Positions 53,590-60,622 of a DNA stretch of 64,000 nt are shown in pieces. Position numbers and translations under genes: made by a program. Position 1 is the first letter of the stretch. Each line of letters starts with the position of its first letter. Origin of the DNA: an uncultured Prevotellaceae bacterium (GTDB taxonomy: Bacteria > Bacteroidota > Bacteroidia > Bacteroidales > Bacteroidaceae). The stretch covers positions 62,001-126,000 of the forward strand of contig CADCIB010000004.1 in the NCBI GenBank assembly GCA_902801375.1, given 5' to 3'. Below the pieces are notes generated by a model. It saw nothing but the letters and a program-made list of their open reading frames with translations. It was not told where the DNA came from and searched no databases.

Positions 53590-54825
53590 TCAAGATGTCT
53601 TGCGCGAAGCCTTGATTTGTTTGATTTGTTGTTCGATGCTCTCAATGGTTTGCAGGGCATGTCGACGCATACGTACCAGTTGGAAACGATAGACGGCGCA
53701 GGTGGCAAAGAAATAGGCCACCATCTGAATCCAGAGGCAGATGTATTCCTCGCGAACGTCGGCAAGCGTAGCGCCCATGCTATTCATTCTGACAAATGCG
53801 CGGACGCCGAAAGTGCTGGGGAAGAGCCATGAGATGCCTTGCCAATAGCCGGGGATGGCGCTTTGCGGCCATGAAACGCCACTCAGGAAAAGCATGGGCA
53901 CAGATGCGAAGACCACCAGCAGCATGATATTCTCACGATAACGCACGATACAACTCACGAACATGCCAAAGAATATGCACGCCAGCAGGTAGGGCAACAT
54001 CAGATGGAGCAAGTCGCGTGGCGGAAAGAGTGAGGTGAAACTGAATATCTTCGGCACGACGAGAATGAGCCAGGCGCTCATGACGACATACACCATGAAA
54101 TAGCACATCGACTTGCCGAACACGATGGGGCCGAGTCGGCGATAGTGGCGGTTGGCGGGAATCAGGTCCTTGTAGCGATTGTTCTCGCGGGCCGTTCCTG
54201 CCGAAAGACCAATGCCCAAGACCAGGGTCTGCTGAATGATGAGCATCAGTACGGCGGGGATGATGAACGAGCCGTAGCCACCCGTAGGGTTGAAGAGCTG
54301 AACTTCTTCGAAGGCTAAGGGTTGTGATTGGATCACTTCTTCGCGATGGGTGGGATGACCGCTCAACTTCACCTGAATGTTGCTGTTCATCGCTTGCGAA
54401 ATGGTCGTGGCCGTCTGGAAGATGGCTTTATAGGTGAGCATCAGGCTCATGTCGCAATAGACGGCTACGTGAGCTTGCTCCATGCGGTTGAGGCGCGTGT
54501 CGAAGTCTGCGGGAAAGACGATGAACCCATGCACCACCTGCTTCTGCACCAAGTCGCGTGCCTCCAGGATGTCGTTGCATTGGTAAGCCACTTTGACATC
54601 GGGCGACGCATCATACATTCGCGAGAATTGTCGGCTGGAGGCCGAATGGCTCATATCTACAACGGCTACGGGCACCTGCTGAACCACCTCGTTGTTGTAG
54701 GCCCAAGAATAGAGTAGGGGATAGAGAAGGGGTACGATGATGAAGAAGATGGCCACACCCTCGTCTTGCACCAGACCTTTCATCTCTTGCATCCAGATAT
54801 AGCAGATGTCTTTGATTCTATTCAT
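53590..54825 (-). CDS. ABC-2 type transporter permease (YbhR/YhhJ-like)
   Basis: 411 residues. TM1 is FFIIVPLLYPLLYSWAY, followed by a long extracytoplasmic loop (VAVVDMSHSASSRQF and onward, about residues 45-165) and a cluster of five hydrophobic segments (IIPAVLMLIIQQTLVLGIGL to FLSGVSWPQSAIPGYW), the layout of ABC-2 export permeases. It is the last gene of a leftward operon with a paralogous permease, HlyD and TolC. No ATPase gene is found in the operon. Confidence 0.88.
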   Translation of the reverse strand: MNRIKDICYIWMQEMKGLVQDEGVAIFFIIVPLLYPLLYSWAYNNEVVQQVPVAVVDMSHSASSRQFSRMYDASPDVKVAYQCNDILEARDLVQKQVVHGFIVFPADFDTRLNRMEQAHVAVYCDMSLMLTYKAIFQTATTISQAMNSNIQVKLSGHPTHREEVIQSQPLAFEEVQLFNPTGGYGSFIIPAVLMLIIQQTLVLGIGLSAGTARENNRYKDLIPANRHYRRLGPIVFGKSMCYFMVYVVMSAWLILVVPKIFSFTSLFPPRDLLHLMLPYLLACIFFGMFVSCIVRYRENIMLLVVFASVPMLFLSGVSWPQSAIPGYWQGISWLFPSTFGVRAFVRMNSMGATLADVREEYICLWIQMVAYFFATCAVYRFQLVRMRRHALQTIESIEQQIKQIKASRKTS

Positions 54826-54870
54826 ATTCTCGTATATACTCTCTCATCATCCATCACCTGTCGCCCGTCA

Positions 54871-56055
54871 TCATGGAATATAGACATATTCGGTGAGCGC
54901 CTTGCGTAGCTTGCCCAGCACGAAGAAGGGCAAAGCGATGAGAATGCCGAGCGCCATGATGTTGAACCAGGCGATATGGAGCGGATAACCATTGAAAATG
55001 CACTTCTGATAGATCATGTAATAATGGCGTAGCGGGAAGAGTTGCGCGATGGCCTCGATGGCACCGTCCATCGCAAACACGGGGAAAGTGAAACCACCCG
55101 TGGTGAAGCTCAGCACCCCCCATAGCGAGCAGAGGCTCATCGACATGCGCAATGAGGGCATCAGCCCGAAGACGAAGATGCCGAAGCTCTGCGATGCCAA
55201 TACGCTCAGGAATCCCAAGGCAATCAAGCGGCCCGCTCCTCCAGAATGTGGGAAGCCCAGATGGCCGAACACATACCACATGTAGATGTACATGATGGTG
55301 AGGAAAATGAAGAATTGTGGCAGGAACTTGCCCACCATTGCCACGAGAATGTCGCCTTTGGAGATACGCATCAGCTCTTTGTTGGTCTTGAATTTCAACT
55401 CTGTGCCGATAGAGTAGGGCGTGATGAGGAAGATGAACAGCAGGAGGATGCCCGGGATGAGCATCGTGCTGAGGTACATGTTGTAGTTGATCCAAGGATT
55501 GTTGAGCGGATGGAGGTCGACGACGATGGGTTGCATGAAAGCCTGGATCTGCGTGTCGGAGAATCCCTTGGCGCGCATGGTGGCCTGTCCTACGGCAGCC
55601 GACCCAAGGACGCTCATGGTCTTCAGGTCGCGAAAGAGCAAGGCACCCGCCGTCAGAGAGGTACCGCTATAGTAGAACGAGATTTTGGGTTGTCGGCTGG
55701 CGAGCAATTCGTCGGTGGTTCCCTTGGGGAAATACATGAAGGCGTAAATCTTGTTGCGCTGGATGGCACGGCGGGCTTCCTCTACATTATTATAATAGCC
55801 TACGACGTGGGAAGTCTGGAAACCATCCAACTTGCGCACCAGCGCTCTTGTCGTGGAGGTGTTGTCGAGGTCCACGACGCCGATGGGCATTTCCTGAGGT
55901 TGTCCTTCGTGCATGATATCTGTGAAGAAAAACACCACAAGCAAAGGGAACACCACCATGCAAGAGGCATAGATGGGGTTCATGACCAAGATGCCGCACT
56001 CGCGCCGCGCAACGTTCAGCACCCGCTTTATCGTGTCGAAGATATCAACCTTCAT
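54871..56055 (-). CDS. ABC-2 type transporter permease (paralogue of the neighbour)
   Basis: 394 residues. Same layout: TM1 ASCMVVFPLLVVFFFTDI, a large external loop (MPIGVVDLDNTSTTRALVRK and onward), then several TM segments starting with MLIPGILLLFIFLITPYSIG. The two permeases probably form the heterodimeric membrane core. It follows the HlyD gene by 39 bp and precedes the next permease by 45 bp. Confidence 0.88.
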   Translation of the reverse strand: MKVDIFDTIKRVLNVARRECGILVMNPIYASCMVVFPLLVVFFFTDIMHEGQPQEMPIGVVDLDNTSTTRALVRKLDGFQTSHVVGYYNNVEEARRAIQRNKIYAFMYFPKGTTDELLASRQPKISFYYSGTSLTAGALLFRDLKTMSVLGSAAVGQATMRAKGFSDTQIQAFMQPIVVDLHPLNNPWINYNMYLSTMLIPGILLLFIFLITPYSIGTELKFKTNKELMRISKGDILVAMVGKFLPQFFIFLTIMYIYMWYVFGHLGFPHSGGAGRLIALGFLSVLASQSFGIFVFGLMPSLRMSMSLCSLWGVLSFTTGGFTFPVFAMDGAIEAIAQLFPLRHYYMIYQKCIFNGYPLHIAWFNIMALGILIALPFFVLGKLRKALTEYVYIP

Positions 56056-56094
56056 GCTTGATTCCTATCTCTTTCACTCATCATCCTTCGTCTC

Positions 56095-57081
56095 TCATCT
56101 CTTCAGGATGAGCGACATGCCTGGACGAAGGCTTTCCAGCTTCTGGGTGGGACGGGCCTTCACCTCGAAGGTCTTCAGGTCGTATTGCCCCGTGGCCTTG
56201 GTGGCTTTCCACACGGCAAACGAACCCTGGTCCTTGATGTAGTAGACCTTCAGCTGGATGTCTTTGTTGAAAGCTGGGCAGAAAGCGGTCAGTTCGTCGC
56301 CTATCTTCAAGCCGTTGAGCTGGTCTTCGCGCACGTTGAAGGTGCCCCACATGTCGTCCATCATGGCGATGGTCATGATGGGTGAGCCTGTTCCTACGAG
56401 TTCACCCACTTTCGGGTAGATGTTGCTCACCTCACCTTCCATCGTGGCCACTTGGACGGTCTCGCGGATATACGAATCCACTTCGCTGACCGCACCACGT
56501 GCCTGGTTCACTTTGGCGGCGGCGGCGGCTTTCTCCTCAGCCCGTGCGCCTTCCACGGCGAGGTCATATTGGCTCTTGGCGGCTTTCTCCTGAGCCTCGA
56601 GAGCTTTGTATTGGGCAAAGGCCTCATCGCGCTTCTGGGCGGTCATCACGCCTTCGTCGTAGAGACGTTGCACGCGGTCGTAGCTCTTCTTGGCCACTTC
56701 CACGCCGGCTTTGGCCTGTTGCCACAACTGGTAGGCACCCTGCACCTGTTGGCGGCGGGCTCCGCGCTGGGCCATCTCGCTCATGGCCGATGCTGCCTGC
56801 TCCACGCTTTGTGCTTGGGTTCGCTTGGCTCTCACCTCAGGCGCGTCGATGATGGCGAGTGTGTCGCCAACACGAACGAAGTCGCCTTCCTTCACTCTGA
56901 TTTCCAGAATACGTCCTGGTACCTTGCTCGATACACGGTATTCAGAAACTTCCAATTCGCCTTGAATGTCGTCGGCCGGACGGTCGAGCGTGAAATAACC
57001 GATGAGCGCTACGATGGCGACGACTGCCATGAATCCGAAGACCGCGAGCAGAATGTTGTTATGTTGTTGTTTTGCTGACAT
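56095..57081 (-). CDS. HlyD-family membrane-fusion (adaptor) protein
   Basis: 328 residues from ATG 57081; a TTG at 57099 is less likely. One N-terminal TM (NILLAVFGFMAVVAIVALIG), lipoyl halves SSKVPGRILEIRVKEGDFVR and TVQVATMEGEVSNIYPKVGE, a long Ala/Lys/Gln coiled hairpin (residues 90-200) and a barrel domain with FNVREDQLNGLKIGDEL. This is the adaptor of a tripartite exporter, linking the ABC-2 permeases with the TolC protein encoded upstream. Confidence 0.9.
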   Translation of the reverse strand: MSAKQQHNNILLAVFGFMAVVAIVALIGYFTLDRPADDIQGELEVSEYRVSSKVPGRILEIRVKEGDFVRVGDTLAIIDAPEVRAKRTQAQSVEQAASAMSEMAQRGARRQQVQGAYQLWQQAKAGVEVAKKSYDRVQRLYDEGVMTAQKRDEAFAQYKALEAQEKAAKSQYDLAVEGARAEEKAAAAAKVNQARGAVSEVDSYIRETVQVATMEGEVSNIYPKVGELVGTGSPIMTIAMMDDMWGTFNVREDQLNGLKIGDELTAFCPAFNKDIQLKVYYIKDQGSFAVWKATKATGQYDLKTFEVKARPTQKLESLRPGMSLILKR

Positions 57082-57140
57082 CTTGTTTTTGATTGACAAT
57101 TTTTATGGATTTACAATTCTATTTCTCTCATACCGTTTGT

Positions 57141-58631
57141 TTAAAGCTTTATGCCGAGCGACTTGTTGAGTGCTGAACGCGAGAGGTGTCGGTCGATTTC
57201 GGCATCGATGCGTTGTGTCTGCGCCTGGAGCCAAGCCGTCTGCGCCTCCATCACCTCTGTTGCGGTGAGCACGCCTTCGTTGAAGCCCAGGTTGGCGCAA
57301 CGCAGGTTTTCATCGGCTTTCTCCACGTTCTTCAGGGCGATGGCGTATTTCTTGTCGGCCTCTTTCACCTTGAAGCGGTTTTGGTTTACTTGTAGTTCCA
57401 TCAACTCGCGGGCTTCCTCCAGCTCGAGCGAGGCGATGTGGGTCAGCGCCTTCGAGGCGCGCACCTTGTAGGCCGTTTCCTGCCAGTTCCACACGGGCAC
57501 GCGGAGGAGGACGCCCACGTTCCATACGCCGCCGAACTTGTTGGCATAGCCGTTGTAGACATTAGGGTTGGTGAGCATGTAGCCGCCTGTCAGGGCCAGT
57601 TGCGGCAGGGCGGCGGCACGGGCCATCTTCGTGGCTTGTGTGCTGATCTCAATGGCATTCTGGAGCATCTTCAGCTCTTCGCGGGCCGACAGGTCGATTT
57701 CGCCATCGGGCACGGGAGCCACGCTGGCCGTCAGGTTGGCCAACTCATGGTTTTCTTCCACCTTGATGTCGCTCTCGATGGGCAATCCGCATTGCTGGCA
57801 GAGCAGCATCTTGGCCAGGGCCAGTCCGTCGGCGGCTTGTGTCTGTTGCATCTCAGCTTCGTTCACCTTGACGGCCACTTTCAGCCCGTCGGCACGTGTG
57901 GCGACGCCCTCATTAATCATCTTCTGGACGTCGGCGTCGAGCTTGTGAAGAAGATTCACGAAGTTGTCGGCCAGGCGGTTCTTCTGTTCGAGCGACACCA
58001 CGAGCCAGTAGGTCTCGTCTACGCTATAGAGCGTGTTCTGTTCAGCATTTGCCGTAGCATGAGCCGTCAGTTCCTCATTGATTTCTGCCATGCGGTTGCC
58101 CGCCGTGATGGCTCCACCCATGTAGATGGGTTGGCGAAGCATGACGGCGGCTCCGAACATGTTGCGGTTGTTGGTACGGAAAGCGTGTCGGATGTCGTTT
58201 CCGGCGGCATTGAGCGATTGTGCCACGGTGGGCATCTGTGCCTGAGCCACCTGTCCGAAAGCCTGTGCTTGTTGGGGGGTGATGAGTCCCTGTTGCGCCA
58301 TGTTGGTCAGCATGCCGGGCAGGGAGTTGCCGAGGTTGGTGGTGACGATGGTTCCGAGGTTCGACAACGCCTGTTTCTGGTCGTCGTTGAGCAACGAAAC
58401 CTCCTTGCTCATGAGCTCGTAGCCGCCGATTGCGTCCACCTTAGGCAGGAAGTTGGTACGTGCTGCCTTTCTTGTGTTTGCTGCCACATCTTGTTTCACC
58501 CGGGCTGCTTGCAATTGCTTGTTGTTCCTGAGTGCAAGTGCGCGGCAACTGTCGAGCGTCAGCACTCGCTGGGCAAGCGTGGGCACCAGGCTCGTACTCA
58601 TCATGAGCAATATGGCAAGGGTTTTTCTCAT
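57141..58631 (-). CDS. TolC-family outer-membrane efflux protein
   Basis: 496 residues. Signal peptide ends near TLA-QRV. Two outer-membrane-efflux repeats are visible: LDSCRALALRNNKQLQAARV with KVDAIGGYELM, and ARAAALPQLALTGGYMLTNP. The first repeat has a long insertion (residues 85-160, rich in Gln/Ala) not typical of OprM. It lacks a lipobox, unlike the RND-linked factor at 12869. Outer-membrane channel of the ABC exporter. Confidence 0.88.
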   Translation of the reverse strand: MRKTLAILLMMSTSLVPTLAQRVLTLDSCRALALRNNKQLQAARVKQDVAANTRKAARTNFLPKVDAIGGYELMSKEVSLLNDDQKQALSNLGTIVTTNLGNSLPGMLTNMAQQGLITPQQAQAFGQVAQAQMPTVAQSLNAAGNDIRHAFRTNNRNMFGAAVMLRQPIYMGGAITAGNRMAEINEELTAHATANAEQNTLYSVDETYWLVVSLEQKNRLADNFVNLLHKLDADVQKMINEGVATRADGLKVAVKVNEAEMQQTQAADGLALAKMLLCQQCGLPIESDIKVEENHELANLTASVAPVPDGEIDLSAREELKMLQNAIEISTQATKMARAAALPQLALTGGYMLTNPNVYNGYANKFGGVWNVGVLLRVPVWNWQETAYKVRASKALTHIASLELEEARELMELQVNQNRFKVKEADKKYAIALKNVEKADENLRCANLGFNEGVLTATEVMEAQTAWLQAQTQRIDAEIDRHLSRSALNKSLGIKL

Positions 58632-58670
58632 GTGATGTTGGAATTGAAGTTCTGAGTGCTTGTTGGTTTA

Positions 58671-59537
58671 TTATTTGAACGTGAAGCTACGCGAGCCTAT
58701 CATGTTGCCTTCGGCAAAGATGCTGACGCGGTAGGTTCCTTCGCTGAGAAACTCGTTGATGTTCCAGTAGGTGGTGACGGGCGTTTCCTCGCCGTTATAC
58801 TCCACCGCTTTCTTCATGGAGTAGGGGATGGTGCGGTTTTCGTAGGGGAACGACCCTCCGCTGAGCACCTTTCCCGTCGGGGTCTTTATCTGTACGTAGA
58901 ACGTGCGTACGCCGTTCTTGGCCGTCACGTTGCGGGCGATGTTGAAGCTCACCTGGATGGTCTTGGCCTTGTCGGTGTTCTCGATGGCCTTGTTCTTCTT
59001 GTTCATCAGCTTCATCGAGATGCCCGTGGCGTCGAGCTGGGCGGCGATGGCCACCTTTTCGGAGAGCGTCGACTTCTCGGCGCTGAGGCCCTGGATCTGT
59101 CGCGTGGCTTCCTCGTATTGTCCTTTCACGCGGGTGTTCTCGGCCGTCAGGTTCTGGTTCAGGCGGTTCAGCGAGTCAATCTCGAGCACGTAGCTGCGTA
59201 TGATGGCGCGGCAGGTGGCGAGCTCCTTCTTCAGGCGGGTAATCTCGCGTGCATCGTTGGCTTTCACCTCGCGCAGTTCTTTCAGTAGTTCCTGCGTGCG
59301 CATTTGCTCCTTGGTGAGCTGGGCCACGATGGAGTCGTTGTTGATCTGCGTCTTCATCTCGCTATACTGGCGTGCGAACTCCTCGTATTCGTTCTGCATC
59401 TCCTTCTTGTCGAGCTCGGCCAGCTCCTGCATGTCTTGGTTCACTTTCTTCTGTTCGTCAAGGCTTTTGTAAAGGTAGGCCAGACCGCCCAAGAGGAGCA
59501 GTAGGATGACGACCAGCGGTATGATAATTTTCTTCAT
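58671..59537 (-). CDS. Membrane-anchored coiled-coil protein of unknown function
   Basis: 288 residues. One N-terminal TM (IIIPLVVILLLLLGGLAYLY), then a coiled coil from about residue 28 to 165 (QDMQELAELDKKEMQNEYEE and onward), then a beta-rich domain with IQVSFNIARNVTAKNGVRTF and GSFPYENRTIPYSMKKAVEY. No named family is recognised; similar proteins are frequent in Bacteroidetes. It is the first gene of the tolC-hlyD-permease operon (gap 39 bp). Confidence 0.75.
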   Translation of the reverse strand: MKKIIIPLVVILLLLLGGLAYLYKSLDEQKKVNQDMQELAELDKKEMQNEYEEFARQYSEMKTQINNDSIVAQLTKEQMRTQELLKELREVKANDAREITRLKKELATCRAIIRSYVLEIDSLNRLNQNLTAENTRVKGQYEEATRQIQGLSAEKSTLSEKVAIAAQLDATGISMKLMNKKNKAIENTDKAKTIQVSFNIARNVTAKNGVRTFYVQIKTPTGKVLSGGSFPYENRTIPYSMKKAVEYNGEETPVTTYWNINEFLSEGTYRVSIFAEGNMIGSRSFTFK

Positions 59538-59561
59538 CTTAATAATGGTTTATTTTGGGTG

Positions 59562-59592
59562 CAAAAGTAATGCTTTTCGTTTAAATGACAAA
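59562..59592 (-). promoter_or_regulatory. Promoter of the coiled-coil/TolC/HlyD/ABC-2 operon
   Basis: Minus strand TTTG (59592-59589), 19-bp spacer, TACTTTTG (59569-59562). Leader about 20 nt. Confidence 0.8.
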
Positions 59593-59908
59593 GAAAAAGA
59601 TAGGTTTTGAGTATCGAAACACTTTAATTTTGGTATTTTTGAGGAAAATTATAAGTATATAAACAATGTTCGTGCGTGTGAACATTCTTATTATAGATAG
59701 AAAGAAATCAGAGGAAAAAAGGCACTTAATGTCAGGACGATGCAAAAACAATTTAATCGACGAATACCTATTCTGGAGAATGTTGTTTTAACATTTCTGT
59801 AGCTTGTCGGCCTTCTTTTCGGCCAAATGACCATGAAAAAGGCCAAGTTCCTTAACAATATAGGATAATGTTGATAATCAGTATATTACGGACGGTGAAT
59901 AAAGGGCT

Positions 59909-60062
59909 TCTCGACAATTGGACTCTACCTACCTTGTCATTAGCGTCTGATTACCTTGTGATTAGCGTCTAATCACCTTGTCGTTAGCGTCAGATGAGCG
60001 TGTCGTTGATATGGAATGAGGCGCTCGGAAGATATCAATCACGAGCTCAGCAATGTCTTTTC
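59909..60062 (+). repeat. 22-nt-period degenerate tandem array 3 (4 clear, up to 7 units)
   Basis: Clear units start at 59931, 59953, 59975 and 59997, exactly 22 bp apart: ACCTTGTCATTAGCGTC, ACCTTGTGATTAGCGTC, ACCTTGTCGTTAGCGTC, AGCGTGTCGTTGATATG. Weaker units at 59909, 60019 and 60041 keep the register. The right end holds TATCAATCACGAGCTC (60033-60048), 14 of 16 identical to the end of array 2. Confidence 0.75.
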
Positions 60063-60215
60063 ACACCCTCATCCGCTATTCATGACCAGGAAAACCGCCA
60101 TTTCTGCCTCCCTTATCACTTGTTTGTGTTCCTTTCATCAGCCCTTTTAGGTGTGTATTTTAACATTCAAGTATCGACGAATGCCTGTTTTCTTATACTT
60201 GGTTTTAGGTTAAAG

Positions 60216-60243
60216 CCCCACTCCAGAAGGGGTGGGAGTGGGG
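60216..60243. other. Perfect 9-bp hairpin
   Basis: CCCCACTCC (60216-60224) pairs with GGAGTGGGG (60235-60243), 10-nt loop. No T-run on either side. About 85 bp upstream of the DUF4492 promoter. Confidence 0.6.
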
Positions 60244-60325
60244 ACTCTGACTCCCTTCATTCGCTCCGATAGGAACCACAAATTGCTCAACCTACTACGT
60301 AGATTGAAAAAAACTACGTAGAAAA

Positions 60326-60356
60326 TTTGCAGTTTCGATTATTTTAATTAAATTTG
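60326..60356 (+). promoter_or_regulatory. Promoter of the DUF4492-LRR operon
   Basis: TTTG at 60326-60329, 19-bp spacer, TAAATTTG at 60349-60356. Leader about 12 nt to ATG 60373. Confidence 0.82.
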
Positions 60357-60372
60357 CACAAAATTTCCGCTA

Positions 60373-60600
60373 ATGAAGAAAGACGGATTCTGGTACAAGG
60401 TTTTTGACCTCTATTACGACGGGTTCTGCCACATGACGCTGGGCAAGACGCTATGGGCGATTATCGTGGTGAAACTCATCATCATCTTTGTCGTGCTGAA
60501 GGTGTTCTTCTTCCCCAACTTCCTGAAGCAGCACGCTGAAGAGGGACATGAAGCCGACTACGTTTCAGAGCAACTGACGGGAGATTTAACCACGAATTGA
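60373..60600 (+). CDS. DUF4492 family small membrane protein
   Basis: 75 residues. WYKVFDLYYDGFCHMTLGKT followed by one TM helix (LWAIIVVKLIIIFVVLKVFF) and a short polar tail (FPNFLKQHAEEGHEADYV) matches DUF4492. From memory, in Bacteroidetes this gene usually lies just before cydA/cydB of cytochrome bd oxidase. Here the next gene is an LRR surface protein, 22 bp away, so it is detached from its usual partner or is a second copy. Confidence 0.8.
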   Translation: MKKDGFWYKVFDLYYDGFCHMTLGKTLWAIIVVKLIIIFVVLKVFFFPNFLKQHAEEGHEADYVSEQLTGDLTTN

Positions 60601-60618
60601 ACGAATTAAACGAATTGA
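60592..60618 (+). repeat. Three-copy 9-nt tandem repeat
   Basis: ACGAATTGA, ACGAATTAA, ACGAATTGA end to end, covering the DUF4492 stop codon and the spacer before the LRR gene start. Looks like slippage or a remnant of a repeat. Confidence 0.7.
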
Positions 60619-60622
60619 GCTT

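Larger units (their letters stand above)
59538..60372. other. 835-bp intergenic region with promoters, 22-nt array and hairpin
   Basis: From left: the leftward promoter 59562-59592; an A/T-rich stretch; a GGCC-rich segment at 59809-59844 (GGCC at 59809, 59821 and 59841) that can fold on itself; array 3 at 59909-60062; a hairpin at 60216-60243; the rightward promoter 60326-60356. The 92-codon frame at 59994-60272 runs through the array and hairpin and is not considered a gene. Confidence 0.65.

Noticed and set aside
57438-58655. 405-codon plus-strand frame
   Set aside because: Antisense shadow of the TolC gene, with no promoter and no domain.
59809-59844. Fourth 22-nt array in the GGCC-rich segment
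   Set aside because: GGCC spacings are 12 and 20 bp, not 22, so it does not fit the register.
59994-60272. 92-codon frame in the long intergenic region
   Set aside because: Runs through array 3 and a hairpin; composition unlike neighbouring genes; no start context.
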